A stretch of 64,000 nt of DNA from Ilyomonas sp965219515 (GTDB taxonomy: Bacteria; Bacteroidota; Bacteroidia; Chitinophagales; Chitinophagaceae). The stretch is taken from positions 4,278,001 to 4,342,000 of the forward strand of contig OZ244776.1 of NCBI GenBank assembly GCA_965219515.1. The letters run 5' to 3'. Below, piece by piece: positions 25,570 to 33,102 of this stretch. Within the stretch, counting starts at the first letter, position 1; the number at the start of each line of letters is the position of its first letter. A program made the position numbers and the translations under genes. The notes beneath the pieces were generated by a model. That model did no database searches. It was not told the origin of the DNA and was given only the letters and a program-made list of their open reading frames with translations.

Positions 25570-26730
25570 TTACGCAAACGGCTGCAGCACCACTTTTACG
25601 CAATCGTCTTTTTTATCGTTGAAAATTTCGTATCCGTGCGGCGCTTCACTCAACGGAATTTTATGAGTAATAATATCGTTTAATACCACCTTTTTCTGCG
25701 CTACCAGATCGAGCAAATGGTCTATTAATTCATGCGCCCAGGCTTGCCCCATCCGTAAGGTAATGCCTTTGTCAAACATTTGCGCAATGGGAAAATTATC
25801 GTAATTATAGCCATATACGCCAAGCAGAGAAACAACACCGCCACGGCGCACGGCGCTACTTGCCATTTTTAACGCATTGATGCTTCCTTTTTCTGCATGA
25901 ATAATGGTAGCCGCTTTGTCTAACACAGACCGATGCGCTTCCATTCCCACGGCATCAACCACCACATCAGCACCACGCCCGCCTGTCATCGAGCGAATTT
26001 TTTCAATAGCATCCTCATCGCCGGCATTAATCACTTCCACATTATTCAAAGCTTTGGCTTTTGCCAGGCGATAATCTTCCACATCCAGCGCAATTACGCG
26101 GCTGGCGCCTTTTATCCACGCAGCTTTTTGTGCCATCAGCCCAACCGGTCCGCAGCCAAATACGGCAACCGTTTCGCCGCCTTTCATGTTCGCCCATTCA
26201 ATACCGGAATAACCTGTTGGCCAAATATCGGTTAGGAATAATACTTCATCATCGCTTAAGCCTTCAGGCACTTTGCGCGGCCCTACATTGGCGTATGGCA
26301 CACGAACATACTCAGCCTGACCGCCTTCATAACCGCCATACAAATCGGTATAGCCAAACAGGGCGCCACCTTTTTCTTTCAGCATTCCGCCTTCGGGTCC
26401 GTAATTAGAGTTCGAGTTTTCGCAATGGTCGTGCAACTGATGTGTGCAAAACCAACAGCTTCCGCACGAGATGGGAAACGGAACCACAACCCGGTCTCCT
26501 TTTTTTAGTTTGGTAACACCGGTGCCAACTTCTACCAGTTCGCCCATAAATTCATGCCCCAGCGTCAATGGCTTTACCTGTGGAATCATACCATTGTAAA
26601 TATGCAGATCGCTGCCGCAGATGGCGGTAGCGGTTACTTTAATAATGGCATCTGTAGGTTCCTGAATAACAGGATCGGGAACGGTATCTACGCTTACCGT
26701 TTTCGGTTTGTGAAATACAAGTGCTTTCAT
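25570..26730 (-). CDS. Zinc-dependent alcohol dehydrogenase (formaldehyde/glutathione-independent type)
   Basis: The protein has 386 residues from the ATG at 26730 (MKALVFHKPKTVSVDTVPDP); the open frame extends 12 codons further without family support. It is a medium-chain dehydrogenase. The catalytic zinc site is in ICGSDLHIYNG and GHEFMGE, and the structural zinc site is CGSCWFCTHQLHDHCE. The NAD(P)-binding motif is VAVFGCGPVGLMAQKAA. The length and the segment GYTDLYGGYEGGQAEYVRVP place it with the formaldehyde dehydrogenase-like branch that acts without glutathione. Its physiological substrate is unknown. It stands alone, convergent with rplT. Confidence 0.92.
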   Translation of the reverse strand: MKALVFHKPKTVSVDTVPDPVIQEPTDAIIKVTATAICGSDLHIYNGMIPQVKPLTLGHEFMGELVEVGTGVTKLKKGDRVVVPFPISCGSCWFCTHQLHDHCENSNSNYGPEGGMLKEKGGALFGYTDLYGGYEGGQAEYVRVPYANVGPRKVPEGLSDDEVLFLTDIWPTGYSGIEWANMKGGETVAVFGCGPVGLMAQKAAWIKGASRVIALDVEDYRLAKAKALNNVEVINAGDEDAIEKIRSMTGGRGADVVVDAVGMEAHRSVLDKAATIIHAEKGSINALKMASSAVRRGGVVSLLGVYGYNYDNFPIAQMFDKGITLRMGQAWAHELIDHLLDLVAQKKVVLNDIITHKIPLSEAPHGYEIFNDKKDDCVKVVLQPFA

Positions 26731-26957
26731 ACAATCATAGGTTTTTGTTATGGCATATAAAATCATTCCACAAAATATTTTGCCGCCGTTTTGTTTATAT
26801 TCAAAAGCTGTTTCAGGAAAGCCGGATAAACCAAAACCCGTTTCGTTATCTCTGTGTTATTTGTAAACCCGCTGCTTATTTTCTTGTATGGTTTTTGTTT
26901 ACCTTCATCGGTAAGATTTTATATTATTGAAACTGTTATACAATTGTAATTCGCAAC

Positions 26958-27200
26958 ATGAACAATCAATCTAAAAAAGTAACGGGCGGCGTGCTTGCCG
27001 GTTTACTCACAGGCATTCTTATCGGTTATCTTTTCGGCATCGGCCAAACCAAAAGCGACGAAAATTTTTTATCTCAATGGGCAAAAGAATCCGGCGATTA
27101 TGAAGACGGAAACGTATTTGGTTATGAAACCGGATTGCCCGACAATTTTCACGAAAAAGTGCCGCGCGAAAAAAAAGCAAAACACAGAAGTAAGGCTTAA
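26958..27200 (+). CDS. Small membrane protein, unrecognised (YtxH-like N-terminus)
   Basis: An 80-residue protein with one Gly-rich membrane helix near the N-terminus (GGVLAGLLTGILIGYLFGIG) and a charged tail ending in Lys/Arg. The helix resembles YtxH-type envelope-stress proteins, but the tail shows no clear family. The ATG follows an AT-rich region, and an overlapping frame from 26995 is less protein-like. It may be a real small gene. It lies 63 bp before the trp leader. Confidence 0.5.
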   Translation: MNNQSKKVTGGVLAGLLTGILIGYLFGIGQTKSDENFLSQWAKESGDYEDGNVFGYETGLPDNFHEKVPREKKAKHRSKA

Positions 27201-27221
27201 ATCAAGCAGTATCAAATATTT

Positions 27222-27254
27222 TTTGCCGTATTACAGTTTCTGTCTCTATATTCG
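27222..27254 (+). promoter_or_regulatory. Candidate trp operon promoter
   Basis: TTTG at 27222-27225 and TATATTCG at 27247-27254 are separated by 21 bp. The second element has one mismatch to TAnnTTTG. A start about 7 bp downstream would fall almost at the leader peptide ATG (27263), so the leader mRNA would be nearly leaderless; a promoter further upstream remains possible. Confidence 0.4.
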
Positions 27255-27262
27255 CTGCGCAA

Positions 27263-27325
27263 ATGAACAAGCAAATTTTACATAACAATTGGTGGTGGCA
27301 CACATTCCTCAAACGGGGCTTGTAG
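27263..27325 (+). CDS. trpL: trp leader peptide with three consecutive Trp codons
   Basis: A 20-codon frame reads MNKQILHNN, then Trp-Trp-Trp (TGG codons at 27290-27298), then HTFLKRGL and a TAG at 27323-27325. Three adjacent Trp codons in a short frame upstream of trpE, followed by a terminator hairpin, is the classical signature of a trp attenuator leader. The stop codon lies directly after the 5' arm of the predicted antiterminator. A ribosome finishing the peptide would cover that arm; one stalled at Trp codons would leave it free. Expression of the peptide itself is inferred. Confidence 0.85.
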   Translation: MNKQILHNNWWWHTFLKRGL

Positions 27326-27386
27326 TGGCTTGTGCCAATACGTTATTCAAAATATGAATGAGCCCCGACAATGTCGGGGTTTTTTG
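27290..27386 (+). promoter_or_regulatory. trp attenuator: alternative RNA structures
   Basis: Segment 27296-27302 (TGGCACA, overlapping the last Trp codon) can pair with 27331-27337 (TGTGCCA). Segment 27314-27323 (CGGGGCTTGT) can pair with 27358-27367 over 10 bp with two G-U pairs, giving an antiterminator that destroys the terminator's 5' arm. Otherwise 27363-27369 (CCCCGAC) pairs with 27373-27379 (GTCGGGG), followed by six T residues. The arrangement predicts read-through when charged tRNA-Trp is scarce and termination when it is plentiful. Confidence 0.85.
27363..27386 (+). terminator. trp attenuator terminator
   Basis: A 7-bp all-strong stem CCCCGAC/GTCGGGG with a 3-nt loop is followed by TTTTTT. 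It ends about 175 bp before trpE and has no full-length gene just upstream on this strand, as expected for an attenuator. Confidence 0.9.
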
Positions 27387-27540
27387 TTTACGGAAATCCG
27401 GCATGATTGAAAAGATAAAGAGATGAGAGATAAACACAAAATGAATATCGCGGTGTAAGAAACGATTTTTTTAAAGACAGGAAAGAATAAAATACATGAG
27501 CAATCAACAAATAAAAAAACAAACCTTATTCATTTATAAC

Positions 27541-27557
27541 ATCTCCCCAAATCTCCG
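27541..27557 (+). repeat. Junction repeat (family D), forward copy before trpE
   Basis: ATCTCCCCAAATCTCCG ends 3 bp before the trpE start codon. Copies of the same sequence lie directly before GxxExxY, trpD (diverged) and rsmG, and in reverse orientation directly after trpG, the acetyltransferase gene and pdxA. Confidence 0.75.
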
Positions 27558-27560
27558 TTC

Positions 27561-28982
27561 ATGAAAAAAATACAGGTTCATACCACATACAAAAAAATAC
27601 TCTCTGATGTGTTTACGCCGGTTGGCATTTACCTGCGCTTGCGCGACCGTTTCAGAGATACCATTCTGTTGGAAAGTGCCGATTCCAACGCAGCCGAAAA
27701 CAGCCATTCATTTATTTGCATCAATGCCATCGGCGGCATTGAAATCAGCAATTACAATGAAATAGAATGTAAGTATCCGGCACAACAGCCGCAGAAGCAG
27801 GCAATGCAGAACAAACAATCGGTGCCGGATATTGTATGGAATTTTATGCAGCAGTTTGACGTAACGGAAACTGATAATAAAGCTGTTACCATTGCACAGG
27901 GATTATTTGGTTATACCACATTTGACGCGGTTCAGTTTTTTGAAACCATTGAACTGAAATCCAGGCAATCAAAACCTCTGATCCCGTTGATGCGCTACCG
28001 GTTGTATCAATATGTAATCGCCATCAATCATTTTAAAAGCGAGATGTATATCTGTGAGAATGTGATCAAGGATGTGCCTTCCGAGATGGATATTGTTGAA
28101 TCGTTGATCCGAAATAAAGATGTGCCCGTTTTTCCGTTTCGGACTCATTCTTCCGAAACCTCGAATCTAACCGATGAAGAGCATATTTCCATGGTGCAAA
28201 AAGGCATACAAAGTTGTCTTCGCGGCGATGTGTTTCAGATTGTGTTAAGCCGGCGCTTTCAGCAGAAATTTACCGGCGATGAATTCAATGTATATCGCGC
28301 TTTACGCAGCATCAATCCTTCGCCATATCTTTTTTATTTCGATTACGGCGATTATAAACTGATGGGCAGCAGCCCGGAATCGGAGCTGATTATTAAAAAC
28401 GGCAGAGCCATCATTCACCCGATTGCAGGCACATCGAAACGTACAGGAAATGAAGAAGAGGATAAGCAGCTTACCGGTTTGCTGGTGGCAGATAAAAAAG
28501 AAAATGCAGAACATACGATGCTGGTTGATTTGGCACGTAACGATCTCAGCCGGCACTGCGATGATGTAAGGGTGAATTTTTATAAGCAGGTGCAATATTA
28601 TTCGCACGTTATTCACCTCGTAAGCGAAGTAAGCGGCAGGGTAAAAGAAGGCGTCAATCCGTTTTTATTGCTGGCAGATACATTTCCGGCAGGCACATTA
28701 AGCGGCGCGCCAAAGTTTAAAGCCATGGAACTGATAGATCAATACGAATCAACTTCACGCAGCTTTTACGGCGGGTGCATTGGTTCTGTCGGCTTTGATG
28801 GAAGCTGCAACCAGGCGATTATGATACGCACCTTTTTAAGCAGGCAAAATACATTAACGTATCAGGCGGGCGGCGGCATTGTGGCTGCAAGCGAACCGCA
28901 GAATGAACTACAGGAAGTAACGAATAAATTGGGTGCGTTAAAAAAAGCGATTGTGATGGCGGAGAAGAATTATGAGTTATGA
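27561..28982 (+). CDS. trpE: Anthranilate synthase component I
   Basis: The 473-residue chorismate-binding subunit that makes anthranilate with ammonia supplied by TrpG. The N-terminal LLES motif at residues 36-39 is the known tryptophan feedback site, so the enzyme is probably Trp-inhibited. The catalytic core shows SRRFQQKF, LMGSSPESELI, HPIAGTSKRTG, ENAEHTMLVDLARND and PAGTLSGAPKFKAMELID. It is the first structural gene after the attenuator. Its stop codon lies inside the left arm of a 17-bp inverted repeat that flanks the next, broken gene. Confidence 0.97.
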   Translation: MKKIQVHTTYKKILSDVFTPVGIYLRLRDRFRDTILLESADSNAAENSHSFICINAIGGIEISNYNEIECKYPAQQPQKQAMQNKQSVPDIVWNFMQQFDVTETDNKAVTIAQGLFGYTTFDAVQFFETIELKSRQSKPLIPLMRYRLYQYVIAINHFKSEMYICENVIKDVPSEMDIVESLIRNKDVPVFPFRTHSSETSNLTDEEHISMVQKGIQSCLRGDVFQIVLSRRFQQKFTGDEFNVYRALRSINPSPYLFYFDYGDYKLMGSSPESELIIKNGRAIIHPIAGTSKRTGNEEEDKQLTGLLVADKKENAEHTMLVDLARNDLSRHCDDVRVNFYKQVQYYSHVIHLVSEVSGRVKEGVNPFLLLADTFPAGTLSGAPKFKAMELIDQYESTSRSFYGGCIGSVGFDGSCNQAIMIRTFLSRQNTLTYQAGGGIVAASEPQNELQEVTNKLGALKKAIVMAEKNYEL

Positions 28983-28984
28983 AT
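28968..28984 (+). repeat. Left arm of 17-bp inverted repeat
   Basis: AATTATGAGTTATGAAT at the end of trpE, including its stop codon, is the exact reverse complement of 29348-29364. The two arms enclose the four-helix-bundle pseudogene. Confidence 0.8.
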
Positions 28985-28992
28985 GATGAATT

Positions 28993-29362
28993 ATGAGTGA
29001 AAGAAAAAGTACAATTGTTGACAAAAGTTTTCTGTTTGCAATCAGAATAATTAAACTGTATCAATTTCTACAAACAGAAAGAATTTGTATTAAGCAAGCA
29101 GTTGCTTCGAAGCGGAACTTCTATCGGAGCATTAGCAAGAGAAGCACAAAATGCTGAAAGCGGCGCCGACTTCATTCATAAATTAAGTATTGCACAGAAA
29201 GAATGTGATGAATCAATATATTGGATTGAATTATTAAATAAAACTGATTTTTTAACCGATATACAATTTGAAAGCATTTTTAGTGATGCTAACGAGCTAT
29301 TGAAAATGATAAGAAGCGCTATTATAACAACCAAACAAAAAAGTATAATTCATAACTCATAA
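28993..29362 (+). pseudogene. Four-helix-bundle (S23 / 23S rRNA IVS-type) protein, frameshifted
   Basis: An ATG at 28993 opens the frame MSERKSTIVDKSFLFAIRII..LYQFLQTER, the normal N-terminus of these roughly 118-residue proteins. The continuation KEFVLSKQLLRSGTSIGAL..EAQNAES is in the next frame and runs to 29362. The break lies near 29071-29085, in an A-rich stretch. Without it the gene would be complete, ending QKECDESIYWIELL and a last helix. This family often sits in 23S rRNA intervening sequences; here it lies between trpE and trpG, flanked by a perfect inverted repeat. A sequencing error could also explain the shift. Confidence 0.8.
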
Positions 29363-29364
29363 TT
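29348..29364 (+). repeat. Right arm of 17-bp inverted repeat
   Basis: ATTCATAACTCATAATT, overlapping the last codons of the four-helix-bundle pseudogene, is the exact reverse complement of the arm at 28968-28984. It ends 20 bp before the trpG start codon. Related AT-rich words (TTATAACTTATAACTCC) fill the gap. Confidence 0.8.
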
Positions 29365-29384
29365 TATAACTTATAACTCCTGAC

Positions 29385-29954
29385 ATGAAAATATTAGTGT
29401 TCGACAATTACGATTCATTTACATATAACCTGGTTCACCTCGTTGAGAAAATTACAGATGAAAAAGTAGATGTGTACCGCAATGATAAAATACCATTGGA
29501 AGACATCGCGAAGTATGATAAAATCATTCTCTCGCCCGGTCCCGGTATCCCCGAAGAAGCCGGCTTGTTATTGCCATTAATAAAAGAGTATGCTGCCAGC
29601 AAAAGCATACTGGGCGTGTGTTTGGGGCATCAGGCAATTGGTCAGGCCTTTGGCGGAAAACTTACCAATTTGTCCAGCGTGTTTCATGGTGTGGCTACGA
29701 GTTGTCGACGGTCGACAGTTGACAGTCAACTATTTAAAGATATGCCGCAATGCCTGGAAATCGGACGCTATCATTCATGGGTGGTGGATAAAGAAAACTT
29801 TCCCAAAGAACTCGAAATTACGGCGGAAGATGACAATGGTTTTATCATGGGTTTGCAGCATAAGCAATACGATGTGCAGGGCGTGCAGTTTCATCCCGAA
29901 AGCGTGCTGACGCCGATGGGAGAGAAGATTGTAAGGAATTGGCTCGGACGGTGA
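29385..29954 (+). CDS. trpG: Anthranilate synthase component II (glutamine amidotransferase)
   Basis: A 189-residue class I amidotransferase that delivers ammonia to TrpE. The triad is C79 (GVCLGHQ), H170 and E172 (QFHPES); the oxyanion motif SPGPGIPEEAG is present. Residues about 107-116 (CRRSTVDSQ) replace the usual sequence between HGVAT and LFKDMP. They are encoded by back-to-back palindromes (29704-29731), so a repeat appears to have been absorbed in frame. All catalytic residues are intact. A reverse family D repeat begins on the last sense codon, overlapping the stop. Confidence 0.96.
   Translation: MKILVFDNYDSFTYNLVHLVEKITDEKVDVYRNDKIPLEDIAKYDKIILSPGPGIPEEAGLLLPLIKEYAASKSILGVCLGHQAIGQAFGGKLTNLSSVFHGVATSCRRSTVDSQLFKDMPQCLEIGRYHSWVVDKENFPKELEITAEDDNGFIMGLQHKQYDVQGVQFHPESVLTPMGEKIVRNWLGR
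29704..29731 (+). repeat. Palindromic repeat inside the trpG reading frame
   Basis: Two copies of GTCGAC (29704-29709 and 29711-29716) are followed by the palindrome AGTTGACAGTCAACT (29717-29731). This much symmetry is unusual within a coding region and falls in a surface-loop position of the amidotransferase. Confidence 0.65.
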
Positions 29955-29967
29955 TTTGGGGAGATTT
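29949..29967 (-). repeat. Junction repeat (family D), reverse copy at the trpG stop
   Basis: CGGTGATTTGGGGAGATTT contains the trpG stop codon TGA and is the exact reverse complement of 30090-30108. The pair encloses a 122-bp spacer with no gene. Confidence 0.85.
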
Positions 29968-30089
29968 TTTGAGATTGGGAGATGAGGAAGAAAATAAAAA
30001 ACAGAATAAGAAAGAGAAGACACAAAGCCGTTTTATTAAATTACAGTCAATCGCTTTTTATTTTATAATTAATAATCTTATCATCTTGT

Positions 30090-30108
30090 AAATCTCCCCA
30101 AATCACCG
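30090..30108 (+). repeat. Junction repeat (family D), forward copy before GxxExxY
   Basis: AAATCTCCCCAAATCACCG ends 3 bp before the GxxExxY start codon. It is also repeated directly, with two mismatches over 18 bp, at 30510-30527 just before trpD, so the GxxExxY gene is bracketed by direct repeats. Confidence 0.85.
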
Positions 30109-30111
30109 TCT

Positions 30112-30510
30112 ATGGAGTGGAAATATAAAGACATCACTGAAAAAATAATTGGTGCAGCTATGAAAGTACATTCAGCATTGGGATGCGGCTTCCCGAAAAT
30201 TATTTATCAGCGGGCTCTGGCATTGCAATTAAAAGAAGACAATGTAAATTTTGTGCAGGAATGTACAATACCTGTTTTTTATCTGAACAAAAAAATTGGT
30301 GAGCGACGTGTTGATTGCTTAGCCGAAGAAAAAATAACTGCCAAATTAAAAGCGGTTGCAGAACTTGATGCCGGACACTTTGCACAAGCCAGAAATTATT
30401 TGGAAGCTTTCAATTTAGAAATTGGTTTGCTGATTAATTTTGGCGCAATCAGTCTTCAGTATCGCCGTCTTACCAACTCAAAATACAACCCCAATCTCGC
30501 AAATCTTTAA
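30112..30510 (+). CDS. GxxExxY family protein
   Basis: A 132-residue protein of the GxxExxY family, distantly related to PD-(D/E)XK nucleases. The start MEWKYKDITEKIIGAAMKVHSALG, the middle ERRVDCLAEEKI and the end LGLLINFG-type segment (EIGLLINFGA) are characteristic. The signature motif is altered: GFPKIIYQ, with Lys where Glu is expected. The function of the family is unknown; members are often scattered between unrelated genes. Here it interrupts the trp operon between trpG and trpD. Confidence 0.85.
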   Translation: MEWKYKDITEKIIGAAMKVHSALGCGFPKIIYQRALALQLKEDNVNFVQECTIPVFYLNKKIGERRVDCLAEEKITAKLKAVAELDAGHFAQARNYLEAFNLEIGLLINFGAISLQYRRLTNSKYNPNLANL

Positions 30511-30527
30511 AATCTCTCTAAATCACC
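30510..30527 (+). repeat. Junction repeat (family D), diverged copy before trpD
   Basis: AAATCTCTCTAAATCACC directly abuts the trpD ATG at 30528. It matches the copy at 30090 in 16 of 18 positions. Confidence 0.7.
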
Positions 30528-31532
30528 ATGAAAAAACTACTACAATACTTATTCGAGCACAAAACGCTTAGCTATCAGCAGGCGAAAGATACGCTGATCG
30601 CCATTTCAAAAAGCGCCTACAACGATACCGAAGTAACCGCGTTCATTACCGTATTTCTCATGCGCAGCATTACCATTGAAGAACTAAAGGGCTTTCGCGA
30701 TGCGTTGCTGGAACTCTGTACAAAAGTTGATTTGAGCGAGTATAAAACCATTGATATCGTCGGCACCGGCGGCGATGGAAAAAATACATTTAACATTTCA
30801 ACGCTTGCCTGTTTTATTGTAGCAGGCACAGGCCAAAAAGTAGCCAAGCACGGCAATTACGGCGCAACATCTGTTAGTGGCGCAAGTAATGTAATGGAAA
30901 ACCTGGGTTATAAGTTTAAAGCGGAAAGCCATACGCTGAAAGCGGAAATTGAGCAGGCAAACATCTGTTTTATGCATGCGCCGTTGTTTCATCCGGCATT
31001 AAAAACGGTAGCGCCCATCCGTAAAAACATTGGCTTGCGCACCTTCTTTAATATGCTCGGTCCGATGGTGAATCCGGCGCGGCCAACATATCAGCTCGTA
31101 GGCGTTTACAACCTGGAAATGGCGCGGTTGTACAATTATCTTTTGCAGCAAAGCGGTGCAGCGTTTACCATCATTCATAGTCTGGATGGCTACGACGAAA
31201 TATCATTAACCAACGATACCAAAGTGATAACCAGGGAAGGCGAATTTTTATATACGCCTGAAGAATTGGGAAAGCGAACCGTAGCGCAGCAGGATATTTA
31301 CGGAGGCAACTCAACCGAAGACGCAGCGAAACTGTTTTTAAAGATTGTAAAAGGCGAAGGATCGTGGGCGCAAACGGCTGTTGTGCTTGCCAATGCCGCC
31401 ATGGCATTGCATTGTACGCAACAATATAAATCTTATGATGACGCTTACAAAGCAGCCGTTGAAAGCCTGGAAAGCGGAAAGGCGTATCAGTGTTTGGAAA
31501 CATTAATATCCATGCAACCATCCAACCTTTGA
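30528..31532 (+). CDS. trpD: Anthranilate phosphoribosyltransferase
   Basis: A 334-residue enzyme that joins anthranilate to PRPP. The PRPP-binding glycine loop VGTGGDGKNTFNIST is at residues 78-92, followed by KHGNYGATSVSGASNVMENLG, the conserved HPALK..APIRKNIGLRT region and LGPMVNPARP. The length is normal for the family. The ATG directly follows a diverged family D repeat. Confidence 0.97.
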   Translation: MKKLLQYLFEHKTLSYQQAKDTLIAISKSAYNDTEVTAFITVFLMRSITIEELKGFRDALLELCTKVDLSEYKTIDIVGTGGDGKNTFNISTLACFIVAGTGQKVAKHGNYGATSVSGASNVMENLGYKFKAESHTLKAEIEQANICFMHAPLFHPALKTVAPIRKNIGLRTFFNMLGPMVNPARPTYQLVGVYNLEMARLYNYLLQQSGAAFTIIHSLDGYDEISLTNDTKVITREGEFLYTPEELGKRTVAQQDIYGGNSTEDAAKLFLKIVKGEGSWAQTAVVLANAAMALHCTQQYKSYDDAYKAAVESLESGKAYQCLETLISMQPSNL

Positions 31533-31597
31533 ATTGGAAAAATACAATCTGATAATCAGAGAAATTGAAAACGCACATTTTTTAATCAAATGAAAAG

Positions 31598-31632
31598 CCC
31601 TTCTCCACTTGTGGAGAAGGGTTGAGATGAGG
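31598..31632 (+). repeat. Palindromic repeat (family B) between trpD and trpC
   Basis: A perfect 11-bp hairpin CCCTTCTCCAC/GTGGAGAAGGG with a 2-nt gap (31598-31621) has the tail TTGAGATGAGG, ending 2 bp before the trpC ATG. The tail may act as ribosome-binding sequence. A second copy lies at 33103-33139. Confidence 0.8.
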
Positions 31633-31634
31633 TT

Positions 31635-32426
31635 ATGAATATACTCGAACAAATCATTACTGATAAATACAAAGAAGTGGCGATAAAGAAAAGCCTGATT
31701 CCTGTGGAAGCTTTCGCACAAATGCCTTTGTTCAATCGGGAGAGAAAATCGTTAAAACAATCGCTTCTCAAAGAAGATTCAACCGGCATCATTGCAGAAT
31801 TTAAACGCAAATCGCCGTCAAAAGGTGTTATCAACGCAAAGGCAGATGTAGCAGGTGTTGCAGCCGCTTATGGCAATTATGCGGCAGGCATGTCTGTGTT
31901 AACAGATGAGACTTATTTCGGCGGAACAAATGATGATTTGATACGGGCGCGGGAAGCGACTAATATTTCTTTATTGCGCAAAGACTTCATTGTGGATGAA
32001 TATCAGTTGTATGAAGCGCGCGCCATTGGCGCAGATGTTATTTTGCTGATAGCCGCGTGCCTTACAAAACAGGAAGTAAAACAACTGTCGCAAACGGCAA
32101 AAAATTTAGCATTAGAAGTGTTGCTTGAAGTGCATAACGAAGAAGAACTCAATCATATTTGTGATGACGTAACAATGGTCGGTGTTAACAACCGCAATCT
32201 TAAAACCTTTGAGGTCGACATTGCTACTTCACTTCATTTAATCAGCCGTCTGCCCGAAGAAAAACCAGCGGTGGCCGAAAGCGGCATCAGCAATATAGAT
32301 GCTATCGTATCTTTGCGCAGCGCGGGTTTCAAAGGATTTCTGATTGGTGAAAATTTTATGAAACACGCCGATCCTTCGGTTGCTTTTATTCAATTTGTAA
32401 CAGCGTTGAAAGCGAAAACAATATGA
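31635..32426 (+). CDS. trpC: Indole-3-glycerol phosphate synthase
   Basis: A 263-residue TIM-barrel enzyme, monofunctional. Conserved stretches are IIAEFKRKSPSKGVI, DETYFGGTNDDL, LLRKDFIVDEYQLYEARAIGAD, LLEVHNEEEL, VGVNNRNLKTFEVD and VAESGIS, which contain the catalytic Lys and Glu residues. The stop overlaps the trpF start (ATGA), so translation is coupled. Confidence 0.97.
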   Translation: MNILEQIITDKYKEVAIKKSLIPVEAFAQMPLFNRERKSLKQSLLKEDSTGIIAEFKRKSPSKGVINAKADVAGVAAAYGNYAAGMSVLTDETYFGGTNDDLIRAREATNISLLRKDFIVDEYQLYEARAIGADVILLIAACLTKQEVKQLSQTAKNLALEVLLEVHNEEELNHICDDVTMVGVNNRNLKTFEVDIATSLHLISRLPEEKPAVAESGISNIDAIVSLRSAGFKGFLIGENFMKHADPSVAFIQFVTALKAKTI

Positions 32427-33052
32427 GAGTAAAAGTATGCGGTATCACGAAGGCTGTGCAGGCGCAGCAGGTAAGCGAAGCAGGCGCCGATTTTGCGGGC
32501 TTTATCTTCTATCCGCCGTCATCAAGGTATGTATATAAACACATGCCGGCCAGCGAAATCAAAAAACTGCGTAATATTAATAAAGTGGGCGTGTTTGTGA
32601 ATGCTGATGTTGATGATGTGTTGCGCGCCGTTGATGAATGCGGACTATATCTGGTGCAGCTCCACGGCAACGAATCGCCGCGCTATTGCGAAAAAATTTC
32701 TCAATACATCACCGTTATCAAAGCCTTTCGCGTAAGCACGGGCGATAATATCTCCTGGAAAATAAAAGATTATCACGATGCGGCGGATATGTATATGTTC
32801 GATACCGATGGCGCCGGTTATGGCGGCACCGGAAAAAAGTTCGACTGGCAGATGTTGAAGGATGAAAACATCAGCAAGCCATTTTTTTTAAGCGGCGGTA
32901 TTGCGCCTGAAGATGCCGGAGCCATACAGCAGTTTCAACAGCATGGTGTAGCCAAAGATTTATTTGCGCTCGACATCAACAGCAGGTTTGAAGTCTCATC
33001 CGGCATAAAAGATATTGCAAAAGTGAGAGGCTTTATCAGCAGTTTAAAATAA
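32423..33052 (+). CDS. trpF: Phosphoribosylanthranilate isomerase
   Basis: A 209-residue TIM barrel. The general base C6 lies in KVCGITK, the general acid Asp in MFDTDGAGYGGTGKKFDW, and the phosphate-binding part in FLSGGIAPEDA. It overlaps trpC by 4 bp. It is not fused to trpC, unlike in enterobacteria. Confidence 0.97.
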   Translation: MRVKVCGITKAVQAQQVSEAGADFAGFIFYPPSSRYVYKHMPASEIKKLRNINKVGVFVNADVDDVLRAVDECGLYLVQLHGNESPRYCEKISQYITVIKAFRVSTGDNISWKIKDYHDAADMYMFDTDGAGYGGTGKKFDWQMLKDENISKPFFLSGGIAPEDAGAIQQFQQHGVAKDLFALDINSRFEVSSGIKDIAKVRGFISSLK

Positions 33053-33102
33053 GTAACAACAACTCAATATTGATGACACCGTCGAAATATCATCGTCTAA
33101 AA

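Noticed and set aside
27222..27254. Firm promoter call for the trp operon
   Set aside because: Kept only as a low-confidence feature because the -7 element has a mismatch and would place the transcription start within a few bases of the leader ATG.
26995..27285. 96-codon frame overlapping the small membrane protein
   Set aside because: It is rich in Lys, Ser and Tyr with no domain, overlaps a better candidate in another frame, and runs over the trp leader region.
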